This document shows, one piece after another, positions 16,599 to 25,269 of a stretch of 32,108 nt of DNA. Made by a program: the position numbers and the translations under genes. Positions within the stretch are counted from its first letter, which is position 1. Each line of letters begins with the position of its first letter. The DNA is from Alphaproteobacteria bacterium SS10 (GTDB lineage: Bacteria; Pseudomonadota; Alphaproteobacteria; TMED2): contig JAHCML010000003.1 in assembly GCA_019192455.1 (NCBI GenBank), forward strand, positions 279,135 to 311,242, written 5' to 3'. The notes beneath the pieces are model-generated. The model saw only the letters and a list, made by a program, of their open reading frames with translations, searched no databases and had not been told where the DNA came from.

Positions 16599-16656
16599 CG
16601 GCAACCGTTATCCCGCGTCTATATGGGGCGCGTTGCCGCTCGCTCAACGGTTGCCG
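16599..16656. repeat. 11-bp inverted repeat in the htpX/SDHAF4 divergent region
   Basis: CGGCAACCGTT at 16599-16609 is perfectly complementary to AACGGTTGCCG at 16646-16656. Each arm itself holds a CGG-N3-CCG palindrome, and the palindrome centres are 49 bp apart. The location between two divergent starts suggests an operator pair or a structured leader. Confidence 0.4.
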
Positions 16657-16731
16657 AATGCCATGGCGTGCGCCATATCCTCTAGCAAGGCTGATTTATC
16701 AGTATTTATTCGATGATTTTTGGAACGACCC

Positions 16732-16902
16732 ATGACGGACGACACCAAATCTGCCGCCAATGATCAGGTTAGTGAAGAGGCTACAACCGATGACGCTGCG
16801 GCCAAGAAGTCTCGCAAGCTGAAAGAGATCGGCGGTCCACCGGGGCCTGAGCCTACGCGTTATGGCGATTGGGAAAATAAGGGGCGCTGTACCGATTTTT
16901 GA
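16732..16902 (+). CDS. DUF1674 / SDHAF4-like succinate dehydrogenase assembly factor
   Basis: A 56-aa protein with an acidic, Ala-rich, probably disordered N-terminal half. It has the diagnostic C-terminal block KEIGGPPGPEPTRYGDWENK followed by GRCTDF, the signature of DUF1674, whose mitochondrial member SDHAF4 binds flavinylated SdhA and promotes complex II assembly. The ATG at 16732 is chosen over an in-frame TTG at 16720. The ribosome-binding site is weak. Its place beside htpX and rsmB is a familiar alphaproteobacterial neighbourhood. A role in succinate dehydrogenase maturation is inferred from the family; no sdh gene is in the window. Confidence 0.88.
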   Translation: MTDDTKSAANDQVSEEATTDDAAAKKSRKLKEIGGPPGPEPTRYGDWENKGRCTDF

Positions 16903-16923
16903 TCGGCTAGTACTGCGTCCGGC

Positions 16924-18180
16924 CTAAACCTTCAGGCGATCCAGATAGCTCTGCGAGACATCGCGGAGCTCCTCTGCCTGGGCGGTCAGCATGTTTGACG
17001 CCTCATGCAACTCTTTGGCAGATGAGCTGGTGCTCGCCATCGAGGTATTTGCAGCCTCAAGGTTCTCACTGACATTACGCATGGCATCAGATGAATAGGC
17101 GACAGAGCGTGCGATCTCTGCGGTCGCGGCGGATTGTTGCTCAACTGCGGCGGCGATTGAGGTCGTAATCTGATCAATCTCACCAATCCGGCTGGAAATC
17201 TCACCGATGGCGCCGACGGTTTCCTCGGTTGCGCGCAGGATGGCATCAACCTGGGTTTGGATGTCCTCGGTCGCCTGTGCGGTTTGGTTGGCGAGGTCCT
17301 TCACCTCGGCGGCAACGACGGCGAAGCCACGTCCTGCATCCCCGGCGCGCGCCGCCTCAATCATCGCGTTGAGCGCCAGCAGGTTGGTTTGGCCGGCGAT
17401 TTCATTGATCAGCTTCACCACCGCATCAATCTTGCCTGTCGCCTCGGTCAGCTTGCTGACCACATCCTGGGTTTTCTCGCCCTGGTTCACGGCGGCGGCC
17501 ACTAGCCGAGTTGAGGTGTGGAACTGCTCACTCATCGATCGGATGGAGGTGGTTAGTTCTTCAGCAGCGACAGCGGCCGATTGGGCGTTGGCATGGGCAT
17601 CCTGGGCAGAACCAGAGGCGTCATTGCCCTGATCCTTGGCCTTGCTCGCATCCTCTTTAACGCCGAGCGCAGTGCGCTGAAGGAAACCCGCGCTATCGGC
17701 GACCGCATCGATGATGCGCTTGATGCTCGCCTCAAACTCATTGGTGTGGCGCACATTCTTGGTGATCATCGCCCAGGTCATCAGCAGCGCCTCGACCTGA
17801 CCGTCCTCATCGAGCACGGCGGATAAGCGTAGGCCCAACCATTCCTCGCCAACCTGCGCACGGTCGGAGATCGGCAATTTGTCAGGGTCTTGAAGATCAG
17901 CGCCATGGGCGGCGATGTTGGGATAGAGCACCTGCAGCGACTGGCCGGTGATCTTCCCATCTTCGGGTGAGATCACAGTGCGAAGCTTATCAAGCGTACG
18001 CTTCGCCTGCTGATTGAGATACAGAATCTCAAGCGTGTTGGCGTCCGCAATCGCAATGTTACTTGGCAGCTGGTCCAGCGCTTGAAACCGGATATCCGAG
18101 GCAATGGGATCGGCGCCCGCGCTCGCGGTGCCGGGCGCTGCGTTGCCGCGCGACTTCATGCCGTTCAGAAATCCACTCAT
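16924..18180 (-). CDS. Soluble methyl-accepting chemotaxis protein with PAS-like sensor
   Basis: A 418-aa chemoreceptor without any membrane segment or HAMP domain. Residues about 30-140 form a PAS-like sensor region ([20 protein letters not shown] near the start). A coiled linker of about 60 residues follows, then the kinase-control domain. The hairpin tip, [21 protein letters not shown] followed by [11 protein letters not shown], is the conserved CheA/CheW-contact region. A typical adaptation-helix stretch, [18 protein letters not shown], follows. The protein should signal to CheA from the cytoplasm, sensing an internal cue such as redox state or a small ligand; whether it binds a cofactor cannot be told. 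No che genes are nearby, so it is an orphan receptor. No flagellar sigma-28 promoter was evident upstream. Confidence 0.92.
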   Translation of the reverse strand: MSGFLNGMKSRGNAAPGTASAGADPIASDIRFQALDQLPSNIAIADANTLEILYLNQQAKRTLDKLRTVISPEDGKITGQSLQVLYPNIAAHGADLQDPDKLPISDRAQVGEEWLGLRLSAVLDEDGQVEALLMTWAMITKNVRHTNEFEASIKRIIDAVADSAGFLQRTALGVKEDASKAKDQGNDASGSAQDAHANAQSAAVAAEELTTSIRSMSEQFHTSTRLVAAAVNQGEKTQDVVSKLTEATGKIDAVVKLINEIAGQTNLLALNAMIEAARAGDAGRGFAVVAAEVKDLANQTAQATEDIQTQVDAILRATEETVGAIGEISSRIGEIDQITTSIAAAVEQQSAATAEIARSVAYSSDAMRNVSENLEAANTSMASTSSSAKELHEASNMLTAQAEELRDVSQSYLDRLKV

Positions 18181-18339
18181 TCAAAAATGCGCTTATTACT
18201 GGGGTTTAAGACCAGGCTGACCCACCTATCAGTAGCCTACAGCAGTACCAAAAACGAGGGGCTTTGTGTTTGCCGACCCGCAGGCCGCCACTTGGCGCAC
18301 ATCAGAGTGTTGCGGCCCTGCACGATGTTTGTGGTCGTC

Positions 18340-18924
18340 TTAGGTAGTCGTTTCGCCAGGGTTTTCGTCCCCAACCGTGCGGTCTGTTAACCAGCGTGGC
18401 GCCACGCCGAGGAACAAAAAGTTGTCGGCGCTGGTGGTGTCCACCGTTAGCCCATGGCGCTGGGCGGCGATGGCCGCATACTCACCGACCGTGCCGAATT
18501 CAGCCAGATTGCTGTCTAGTTTTAGCTTTTGGCCGCTGCGGTGTGATAGCTCAAGCTGCAGCCAACCCTCATCCCGGTCACGCCTGGTTGAGTAGTAGCG
18601 AAGCTGGACCGCTTGAAGATCTTGCCAGGCCAGTGTTTCGGTCGATCCGACCCCGTTGCGCAGGGATAGCCCATTAGGGCTAACCGCGACCCGAACCGGC
18701 CAGCGCATACCCGTGCGGATTAGGAACCAGCTGAATAGGGCGCCCAGGCTGCCGAGAATGGCAACAAAGACCGGGTGCACATCGGGAACCAGTAGCAAGG
18801 GGCCAAAGGTGGCCGCGATGCCAAACACCCCACGGACTAGATCCCCGGTAATGGAAACCCGGTCATAGCTGAGGTTCTCCAGTGCCGCTGGCCAGTAGTT
18901 TTGATCGTCGTCAGCCAAGGTCAC
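18340..18924 (-). CDS. Conserved-type membrane protein with two N-terminal helices and a PH-like C-terminal region
   Basis: I do not recognise a named family for this 194-aa protein. Two hydrophobic segments lie at about 29-46 and 51-69, followed by a soluble beta-rich region with VRVAVSPNGLSLRNG and TLAWQDLQAVQLRYYSTRRD. This resembles the short PH-like (YcxB/DUF-type) domains found after paired helices in small bacterial membrane proteins. The start codon overlaps the stop of the histidine phosphatase gene by 4 bp (ATGA), so translation is probably coupled. It is the last gene of the five-gene minus-strand run. No catalytic motif is visible. Function is unknown. Confidence 0.75.
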   Translation of the reverse strand: MTLADDDQNYWPAALENLSYDRVSITGDLVRGVFGIAATFGPLLLVPDVHPVFVAILGSLGALFSWFLIRTGMRWPVRVAVSPNGLSLRNGVGSTETLAWQDLQAVQLRYYSTRRDRDEGWLQLELSHRSGQKLKLDSNLAEFGTVGEYAAIAAQRHGLTVDTTSADNFLFLGVAPRWLTDRTVGDENPGETTT

Positions 18925-19535
18925 CAGGCCTGCTTCTCAGCATTTGGGGCCAATGGGATGTTCAATTGCAGGATGGTCGGGTGGCCACCGGCATCCAGCT
19001 CATAGAGATGGCAGCAAGCATCGCGCAGCTTGTCCGCCGGGTCGTGGGTCATGTCCCAATCAACGGCGAGGCTGTAGAGGGCACGCATCACCCCCTTATG
19101 GCAAACGACCGCAACGGTGCCGTCAGTTCCGGCCATGTCGGTGAGGAAGGCGGCCAGGCGGTCGCGCGCCATACGTGGGCTCTCACCATTCGGTGGCAGG
19201 AAGTCAAGGCCCTTGGCTTCCAGTTTTTCCATCACATCGGGGATAGCGGCACGGATATCAGCGAGGCGTTGGCCATCCCAATCACCCCAATCTCCCTCAA
19301 TCAAGCGGTCATCGGTTTTGAGGTTCTGGGCACCGAGGCGGTTAGCCGTCTCAACAGCCCGGATCAGGGGGCTCGACCACCAGGCAGTGATTGGCTCACT
19401 GGTAGGTAGCTGCCAGCCACGGATAAGCTGTCGACCGTGGTCAGACAGGGGGACGTCGCGATGGCCCTGAACCCGGCCAGTGCGGTTCCAGTTGGTCGGC
19501 CCATGACGGCAGATAACAACCTTGGTGCCTGCCAT
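18921..19535 (-). CDS. Histidine phosphatase family protein (phosphoglycerate mutase-like)
   Basis: A 204-aa cytoplasmic phosphatase of the branch that forms a phosphohistidine intermediate. The catalytic motif RHGPTNWN has R10, H11 and G12 near the N terminus. SSPLIRAVETA supplies the second Arg, LIEGDWGDWDG the conserved Glu, and VVCHKGVMRAL the second catalytic His. This pattern fits small-molecule phosphatases (alpha-ribazole phosphatase or GpmB type), but the substrate cannot be assigned. The gene begins 4 nt after the xthA stop and overlaps the next gene by 4 bp, so it belongs to a tight operon. Confidence 0.9.
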   Translation of the reverse strand: MAGTKVVICRHGPTNWNRTGRVQGHRDVPLSDHGRQLIRGWQLPTSEPITAWWSSPLIRAVETANRLGAQNLKTDDRLIEGDWGDWDGQRLADIRAAIPDVMEKLEAKGLDFLPPNGESPRMARDRLAAFLTDMAGTDGTVAVVCHKGVMRALYSLAVDWDMTHDPADKLRDACCHLYELDAGGHPTILQLNIPLAPNAEKQAW

Positions 19536-19539
19536 CCGA

Positions 19540-20340
19540 TCAAACGTCCAAATCGATCATCACGGGGCAGTGGTCGGATGGTTTTGGTTCCCAGCCACGG
19601 ATCGGCTTTAAGATTTCGGCGTTGGTTACCTTGTCCGCAAGTGGCGGGGTCACCCAAATGTGGTCAAGGCGACGGCCACGGTCTGAGGCCTCCCAATCCC
19701 GTGCGCGGTAGCTCCACCAGGAATAGATTTTATCTTCCTCACCCAGATAGCCGCGAACTGCGTCGTGCCATTTGAAGCTGGCCTGCATCTTGTCCAGATG
19801 CTCAACCTCAATCGGTGTGTGGCTAACCACGTTCAGCAGTTGTTTATGTGACCAAACATCGGTTTCCAGCGGTGCAATATTGAAGTCGCCCACCGCGATG
19901 ATCGGGTTCTTGGTACTGCGTTTCGCCGGGAACCATTCGGTCAGCTCGGTGACGAAGTTCAGCTTGTGATCGAACTTCTCGTTCTTCTTCCGATCTGGCT
20001 CATCACCACCGGCTGGGATGTAGATTGAGTGGATTTCCGTGCCATCGGCGAGGCTGGCGGCCACGTGCCGACAATCTGACTTACCGCAGCGATCAAAGCT
20101 CTCACCATTGCTCAACGGATGCTTTGAAACGACAGCAACGCCGTTATAGCCCTTCATCCCGGCAATCTCGAGATGGGGGTAGCCCGCCTCCTCAAACGCT
20201 GCGGTCGGGAAGGCGCCATCTGGGCTCTTCGTTTCCTGAAGGCACAGCACGTCCGGCTGATACTCAGCGAGGAAACGCGTGACCATATCGATGCGCAGAC
20301 GCACGGAGTTGATGTTCCAGGTGGCAACGCGAAGCGCCAT
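19540..20340 (-). CDS. xthA: Exodeoxyribonuclease III
   Basis: A base-excision-repair enzyme: AP endonuclease and 3'-to-5' exonuclease on double-stranded DNA. The 266-aa length is standard. Family motifs in order are TWNINSVRLR, CLQETKSPD with the metal-binding Glu, GYNGVAVVSK, GDFNIAP, RRLDHIWVT and the C-terminal PSDHCPVMIDL with the catalytic Asp-His. It is third in the minus-strand run, 28 bp after the FAH-family gene and 4 bp before the histidine phosphatase gene. xthA near lolA is a common arrangement in alphaproteobacteria; here several genes have come between. Confidence 0.96.
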   Translation of the reverse strand: MALRVATWNINSVRLRIDMVTRFLAEYQPDVLCLQETKSPDGAFPTAAFEEAGYPHLEIAGMKGYNGVAVVSKHPLSNGESFDRCGKSDCRHVAASLADGTEIHSIYIPAGGDEPDRKKNEKFDHKLNFVTELTEWFPAKRSTKNPIIAVGDFNIAPLETDVWSHKQLLNVVSHTPIEVEHLDKMQASFKWHDAVRGYLGEEDKIYSWWSYRARDWEASDRGRRLDHIWVTPPLADKVTNAEILKPIRGWEPKPSDHCPVMIDLDV

Positions 20341-20367
20341 GGTTTTGGTGTCCTTAAACGTCGGGGG

Positions 20368-21069
20368 TTAAGTGATGTCGAAGCTGATCGGTGGCAGGCC
20401 GTCAATCGCGGCCTTGACCGTCTGCCCTCTGGTGACCGGGCCGACGCCATCCGGCGTACCGGTGTAAATCAGGTCGCCAGGCTCAAGATGGATGAGGGCA
20501 GACAGGCGGCTGATGATCGGCGGCAGCTTCCAGATCATGTGATCGAGATCTGAGCTTTGGCGCAACTCACCATCCACGGAAAGGGTGATCCCGCCTTTTG
20601 GCATGTCTTGCCCGGGCATCGGTTGGATTGGGCCCAGCGGGGCGGATTGGTCAAACCCCTTTGCCATATCCCAGGGCTGGCCAGCCTCGGCGGCGCGCTT
20701 TTGGATGTCACGACGGGTCATGTCGACACCAACCGCGTAGCCATAAACATGGCTTAGCGCGTCCGCTTCTGGGATGTGGCTACCACCAGATTTGAGGGCC
20801 ACGACCAACTCAACCTCATGGTGCAGGCTGTCAGTGCCGGGGGGATAGGCGACGCCAGTGGTGCCCTTATCATCGACCCGGACTACCGCATCGGCTGGCT
20901 TGGTGAAGAAGACCGGCGGCGTATCGCTTGGGTCGCCGCCCATTTCCCGCACATGGTCGGAATAGTTGCGGCCAACACAGAAGATGCGGCGGATTGGGAA
21001 TTGGGCCGCCGATCCGGCCACGGGCACCGCGACGGTGGCCGGTGGGTCAAAAACGAATTGGTTGGTCAT
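20368..21069 (-). CDS. Fumarylacetoacetate hydrolase family protein
   Basis: A metal-dependent enzyme of the FAH fold, used for hydrolysis, decarboxylation or isomerisation of acylpyruvate-type compounds. The ATG at 21069 is preferred over an in-frame TTG at 21081, giving 233 aa. Motifs are FCVGRNYSDHVREMG, FFTKPADAV, the metal-ligand segment HHEVELVVAL, GYAVGVDMTRRD and GDLIYTGTPDGVGPV. The short size, with no N-terminal extension, fits the acylpyruvase (FAHD1/YcgM-like) branch; oxaloacetate decarboxylase activity is also known there. It lies between the PuuD-like gene (50 bp upstream) and xthA (27 bp downstream) in one transcript. Confidence 0.9.
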   Translation of the reverse strand: MTNQFVFDPPATVAVPVAGSAAQFPIRRIFCVGRNYSDHVREMGGDPSDTPPVFFTKPADAVVRVDDKGTTGVAYPPGTDSLHHEVELVVALKSGGSHIPEADALSHVYGYAVGVDMTRRDIQKRAAEAGQPWDMAKGFDQSAPLGPIQPMPGQDMPKGGITLSVDGELRQSSDLDHMIWKLPPIISRLSALIHLEPGDLIYTGTPDGVGPVTRGQTVKAAIDGLPPISFDIT

Positions 21070-21119
21070 AAGCGCCTGCAAGGCATCCCTAGAAACGGGC
21101 GGTCGAAGAGGTCGGGAGC

Positions 21120-21962
21120 CTAGGCACTGGCCGCAACCGGTGCAAGGCCAGTTCGTTCATAATGTCGGGCGATGCTGGATTGTTGGAAGGCGCGGAACAG
21201 CGCCATTGAGGTCTCGCTGGTTTCGTAATGCCATTCTGGATGCCATTGCACGCCAACCGCGAAGTTTTTCGCGCCCTTAACCGAGACAGCCTCAATGGTG
21301 CCATCGGGGGCCACGCTCTCTTCCAGTAGGCCGGTGGCTAGCCGATCAATGCCTTGAGTATGGAGTGAATTGACCAGGGATTCGTCGCAATCCATGGCGA
21401 TTTGGAAGAACCCATCGGGGCGATGTTTCACCATATGGGCGGGACCAAAGCGCTCGGGCAAAGGTTTGCTCTCGTCATCACGATGGTCAAATCGGCCCGG
21501 CACCTCATGCAGCAACTGATGCAGGCTGCCACCTAGGGCAACATTCAGTTCCTGATGCCCACGGCAAATCGCCAGCAAGGGCACGCCCCGATCAATCGCG
21601 GCACGGATCAGTGGCAGCGTGTAGGCATCGCGGGCCGGGTCATGCTCGGTGCCTTTAGCACTGGGCGGGCCGTTATAGCGGGCGGGCTCAACATTCGATG
21701 GGCTGCCGGTGACCAGAATGCCATCCAGGGCGCCTAGCCAACCATCAATGAGGGCGGCGATGGTGCTCGCCTCCGCCGTTGCGGCACTTGGCAGTAGAAC
21801 AGGCACACCGCCGACCGCCTTAATCACCGCCTCAACATACGGGTCCTTGGTGAACCAGGCCGGCATGTTCTTGTCCGGATCTTTAGCTGGCTCGTAACAG
21901 GTCGTAATACCAATGATTGGCCTGACTTGACCCTGTTCTGATGGTGTCTGCTTAACGGCCAT
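21120..21962 (-). CDS. Gamma-glutamyl-gamma-aminobutyrate hydrolase family (PuuD-like, class I amidotransferase fold)
   Basis: A peptidase C26 enzyme predicted to cleave gamma-glutamyl amides such as gamma-glutamyl-GABA in polyamine breakdown. The catalytic triad is visible: Cys in AICRGHQELN (residue 133), and His and Glu in VQWHPEWHYE. The oxyanion region is ILVTGSPSNVEP. The start is set at ATG 21962 because AAGGAG lies 9 nt upstream; a longer GTG start at 21980 would place that ribosome-binding site inside the gene. The product has 280 aa. It heads the run PuuD-like, FAH, xthA, histidine phosphatase, membrane protein. No other putrescine-pathway genes are visible, so the physiological substrate is open. 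Confidence 0.9.
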   Translation of the reverse strand: MAVKQTPSEQGQVRPIIGITTCYEPAKDPDKNMPAWFTKDPYVEAVIKAVGGVPVLLPSAATAEASTIAALIDGWLGALDGILVTGSPSNVEPARYNGPPSAKGTEHDPARDAYTLPLIRAAIDRGVPLLAICRGHQELNVALGGSLHQLLHEVPGRFDHRDDESKPLPERFGPAHMVKHRPDGFFQIAMDCDESLVNSLHTQGIDRLATGLLEESVAPDGTIEAVSVKGAKNFAVGVQWHPEWHYETSETSMALFRAFQQSSIARHYERTGLAPVAASA

Positions 21963-22010
21963 CTTGCCGCACTCCTTCACAACTACTTCAGCCAGCCTTG
22001 GCCTAACCTC

Positions 22011-22880
22011 ATGCCTGTTTACATAATGCGAGTTATGGATCAGAGCACCCTCTTCCTCATCATAAAAGTTGCCGCCGTGTTCGGCTGGCTTGGCCTGCTG
22101 TTCACGCTTGAGCGGTGGCGACCGAAGGCGTTGGATGAGTTGCGGCAGCCAGCACCGCCGAATGAGGGGCGGTTTGGTTGGCGTCGCCTATTGCGCAATG
22201 GCACGCTATGGGCTGGCAACTTGTTGCTATCGCCAATGGTGGTGCTGCCGGTAACCGCCCTTGCCGCCAGTCTGTCTCCGGTCGTCCGGCCTGAGTTCTT
22301 GCAAGGTTGGACTGGCCTGGTCCTCGATATCCTAATCTTGGATATGGCGATCTATTGGTGGCATCGCTTCAACCATGAGGTGCCGTTCCTCTGGCGGTTT
22401 CATGAGATCCACCATCTGGATGAACGCCTGGATACCACCAGTGCTGTTCGGTTCCATTTTGGTGAGGTGGTGCTGTCAGCCTTCGCCCGTGCGGTGCCGG
22501 TTTTAGCGCTTGGCATCCCGCTCACCAGCGTTGTGGTGTTCGAGTTGCTGGTCCTGATCTCCGCGATCTTTCAGCATTCCAACATCAAACTGCCGCTAAA
22601 GCTTGAACGTGCCCTGTCGCGGGTCTTGATAACCCCATCGATCCACTGGGTGCATCACCATGCTAAGCGCGCGGATACCGACAGCAATTACGGCACGATC
22701 CTATCGATCTGGGATCCAATTTTCGGGACCAGAAGCGCGACGGAGCGTCAGGTGGATATGCGCATCGGTGTTGAGGGGCTGGGCGATCGGCCGTTGAAGG
22801 AGCTCTTGCTGCGCCCGTTTAGCCGACAGCATCCGCCGTCACTCAACCCCGCCAAAGCCGGGGCGGGAGAAAAAGAATAG
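22011..22880 (+). CDS. Sterol desaturase / fatty acid hydroxylase family membrane protein
   Basis: A 289-aa di-iron membrane enzyme predicted to hydroxylate or desaturate a lipid chain. The histidine clusters typical of the family are WWHRFNHEV (HRxxH), FHEIHHLD (HxxHH) and the late HWVHHHAKR, followed by NYGTILSIWDPIFGT. Hydrophobic segments are at about 13-32, 65-90, 100-115 and 160-185. Three in-frame ATGs occur at 22011, 22026 and 22035; the last gives the N terminus MDQSTLF and may be the true start. It diverges from the PuuD-like gene, and its last 42 bp overlap the end of lolA on the other strand. Substrate is unknown; hopanoid, ornithine-lipid or fatty acid modification are possibilities. 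Confidence 0.9.
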   Translation: MPVYIMRVMDQSTLFLIIKVAAVFGWLGLLFTLERWRPKALDELRQPAPPNEGRFGWRRLLRNGTLWAGNLLLSPMVVLPVTALAASLSPVVRPEFLQGWTGLVLDILILDMAIYWWHRFNHEVPFLWRFHEIHHLDERLDTTSAVRFHFGEVVLSAFARAVPVLALGIPLTSVVVFELLVLISAIFQHSNIKLPLKLERALSRVLITPSIHWVHHHAKRADTDSNYGTILSIWDPIFGTRSATERQVDMRIGVEGLGDRPLKELLLRPFSRQHPPSLNPAKAGAGEKE

Positions 22881-23492
22881 ATCCCGGTCGAGCTCTGTGT
22901 TCTCGAGCCAGTCGGTTAGGCGCACCTCAGTCTGGAAGCCCTGGGCATCCAGCACGACCCAGCGTGAGAGGGTGAGAGGTTCAGCATCGAAGATGACGGT
23001 TAGGCGGCCGCGGCCGGGATCATCGCGCAGCTCTAGAACCAGATAGACCTCATTATCAATGCGTTGAACTTCGCTGACGACAACACGCGGGGCCTCTTCA
23101 TCGTCGGCGCCGTGATAGAGGCGGATATCCTCTTGCAGCAGGACAAAGGCCAGGGTGTCGCCAATCGTGGTCTGTGAGACCTGCTTCAGGTCGTCATCCC
23201 AGAAATAGATGAAGGTCCCATCGGCGACGATAAAGCTCTCATTCGGCACATCGTACTGGAAGCGTAGGCGTCCTGGACGATCCAGATAGAAGGTGCCGGT
23301 GGCGGTCTCCCCGCCCTCATAAATTTGCTCGAACCCCGCCGTCGCGGTGTCCAACTCATTCAGGTAGCGCTGAACATCACTGATGATGTCATCCGGGCTC
23401 TGCCAATCAGTTTCGGCCATGGCCCGGGGTGCCATAGTGAGGCCAAGAAGAACGGTCAGTGTGATGGCGATAGCAGCGCGAAATAGGGTCAT
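22839..23492 (-). CDS. lolA: LolA-family outer-membrane lipoprotein carrier
   Basis: A periplasmic chaperone that receives lipoproteins from the LolCDE complex and passes them to the outer membrane. The 217-aa precursor has a signal peptide (Arg5, hydrophobic 6-20, cleavage likely after AMA at 24-26). The mature part starts with a helix and has FEQIYEGGETATGTFYLDR, PGRLRFQYDVP, FIVADGTFIYFWDDDLKQV and a C-terminal beta strand (LTDWLENTELDRDLFFF), the usual LolA half-barrel pattern. Alphaproteobacteria normally lack LolB, so it may act alone. Its 3' end overlaps the convergent hydroxylase gene. Upstream it is divergent from an orphan exported protein. Confidence 0.9.
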   Translation of the reverse strand: MTLFRAAIAITLTVLLGLTMAPRAMAETDWQSPDDIISDVQRYLNELDTATAGFEQIYEGGETATGTFYLDRPGRLRFQYDVPNESFIVADGTFIYFWDDDLKQVSQTTIGDTLAFVLLQEDIRLYHGADDEEAPRVVVSEVQRIDNEVYLVLELRDDPGRGRLTVIFDAEPLTLSRWVVLDAQGFQTEVRLTDWLENTELDRDLFFFSRPGFGGVE

Positions 23493-23673
23493 GTCGTTGG
23501 GCGTTGAGAATTGGGGGCGGGAAAGAGTGTTCTACCAATGCCAACCGAATATGGCGGCATTATGCGACAGGCAGCCAAAGGTGGTAAGCGAGGCACTTGT
23601 GGCTTAATCTAGGGTAATATCAAGCAAATTCCTGGGTGCAGGGTCGCACTCAGCATGATGTGAATACAGGTTG

Positions 23674-24489
23674 ATGACAGGGCAAACCCGGATGACAACA
23701 ATCCGCGATACGGTGAAATCGGATCGGTTTAGCGCGTTTAAAAGCGCTGGTCGGCTGCTAACTGGGGCTGCTTGTGCCCTTGGCATGCTGGCGGCACCGG
23801 TGCCCATGCTTGCCCATGCCCAGGGGTTGAACAGCGGCTCTGTCGCAACCGGTCAGGTACAAAGCTACTACCATGACCAGATTGATCTGGCGGGCTGCCC
23901 GCACCCGATTGCCCTGCGCCTCCCGGAGCCATTTCTGCCGGTCAGTAAGTCCCGGACACTGACTGAGTTTTTAAACGATCAGCTGATCAACAACACCTTC
24001 TCAGCTGTCTATCAAAGCAGCTTCTACGTGCATGAGCAGTGGGCTGTTCCATCGACGGTGAGTGTCGGCATCATGAACCGGAATGAGGAGATGCAAGGCT
24101 CCTTCACGGTTCAGGATTTCCAAAGCATCAATCAACGCGTGGCGGCTGGCCTGGTTGAGCGATCACAGAAGGTTAAGAACTATCTGCAGACGGTGCAGAA
24201 GACACGGCCGGCTGAGTATGGTGCGGCTAACTATCTGTTTAACAACACGTTCTATCTGAATGACGAGCACTTCATCTATTATGATGTGAGCACGGTGAAC
24301 GTGGCCGGGATCTACAACATCCCGAAGCTGAATGCGGCGAATTTCATCTATGTGAATGGCTGCGTGCTGTTTGTATCGGTTGAGGTGATCGATAACCTGA
24401 TCAGCTTCCACAATTTCCATGCGATGAACGCGACCCTATCTGCCGGGATGCCCCAGGCTGATACCCCGCGTTTTGGGTTTGTCGACTGA
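23674..24489 (+). CDS. Orphan exported protein, two cysteines in the mature part
   Basis: I do not recognise this 271-aa protein. It starts with a basic segment and a hydrophobic stretch ([20 protein letters not shown]) ending in AHAQG, a likely signal-peptidase I site near residue 49. An alternative ATG at 23692 gives a shorter signal. The mature part is rich in Asn, Phe and Tyr, and holds just two cysteines (LAGCPHP early, VNGCVLFV late) that could form a disulfide in the periplasm. The sequence is evenly soluble after the signal, with no lipobox, membrane helix or C-terminal beta-barrel signature. It is divergent from lolA and upstream of msrA. Confidence 0.7.
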   Translation: MTGQTRMTTIRDTVKSDRFSAFKSAGRLLTGAACALGMLAAPVPMLAHAQGLNSGSVATGQVQSYYHDQIDLAGCPHPIALRLPEPFLPVSKSRTLTEFLNDQLINNTFSAVYQSSFYVHEQWAVPSTVSVGIMNRNEEMQGSFTVQDFQSINQRVAAGLVERSQKVKNYLQTVQKTRPAEYGAANYLFNNTFYLNDEHFIYYDVSTVNVAGIYNIPKLNAANFIYVNGCVLFVSVEVIDNLISFHNFHAMNATLSAGMPQADTPRFGFVD

Positions 24490-24664
24490 TCGAAAGCCCG
24501 CGCTACAGGCTTTTCACGGTTATTTGACGCCAGTTTGGTGGCGCTGGACCCTGGCAAATTGTCTTCTGAACACCGATTTAAAGTATCAGACATCGACGGA
24601 TGACGACCGTCGCCCATCCCCCGCCGACTGGCGGGATGAGGACAGAAAGATAAGGAAAAGCATC

Positions 24665-25189
24665 ATGGCAGAGTTAGAGCGAGCGATCCTGGCCGGTGGT
24701 TGCTTCTGGGGCATGCAGGATTTGATCCGCAAGGTTCCTGGCGTGCGTGACACCCGTGTCGGCTATAGCGGTGGCGAGCTGGAGAACCCGACCTATAACG
24801 ACATTAAGAAGGGCGATACCAACCACGCTGAGGCGATTGAGATCACCTTTGACCCAAGCGCGCTTTCCTATCGTCGTCTGCTCGAGTTCTTCTATCAGAT
24901 CCATGACCCAACCACGGTGGATCGCCAGGGCAATGATCGCGGCACCCAATATCGCTCTGCGATCTTCTACCTAACGGATGAGCAGAAGCAGGCTGCCGAA
25001 GAGGTGACGGAAGCCGTCAACGCCTCTGGCCGCTGGCCAGGCCGGGTGGTGACTGAGATCACAGCCGCAAAACCGTTTTGGGAAGCGGAGGATTTCCACC
25101 AGGATTATCTGGTGAAGCAGCCAAATGGCTATACCTGCCATTGGGTGCGCCCCGATTGGGTGCTGACCGGCGAAAGCCTGGCCAGCTAA
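24665..25189 (+). CDS. msrA: Peptide methionine-S-sulfoxide reductase
   Basis: Reduces S-methionine sulfoxide in proteins, repairing oxidative damage. The catalytic Cys is in GGCFWGMQD near residue 13, followed by VGYSGG, the Glu in NHAEAIEI, the [19 protein letters not shown] block and AEDFHQDY. The ATG at 24665 follows AAGGA by 8 nt and gives 174 aa, the normal size; the open frame upstream to 24473 has no family similarity. A Cys near the C terminus (YTCHW) could be a recycling cysteine. A GC-rich hairpin (CCCGCC-GACT-GGCGGG, 24620-24635) sits in the leader about 16 bp before the ribosome-binding site. Confidence 0.95.
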   Translation: MAELERAILAGGCFWGMQDLIRKVPGVRDTRVGYSGGELENPTYNDIKKGDTNHAEAIEITFDPSALSYRRLLEFFYQIHDPTTVDRQGNDRGTQYRSAIFYLTDEQKQAAEEVTEAVNASGRWPGRVVTEITAAKPFWEAEDFHQDYLVKQPNGYTCHWVRPDWVLTGESLAS

Positions 25190-25269
25190 CCCCGCGCCTG
25201 CCTGTTAAGTCGTTGCCGGGGATACCGCCCTGCTGTTAGCTTTAGCATGAGCTAATATGGGGGCGGGGT

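Noticed and set aside
24492-24514. Hairpin with T run after the orphan exported protein
   Set aside because: The stem is only about 6 bp with a 9-nt loop, too weak to call a terminator.
24620-24635. GC-rich hairpin before msrA as a riboswitch or terminator
   Set aside because: A single 6-bp stem without conserved elements; mentioned under msrA only as a structural observation.
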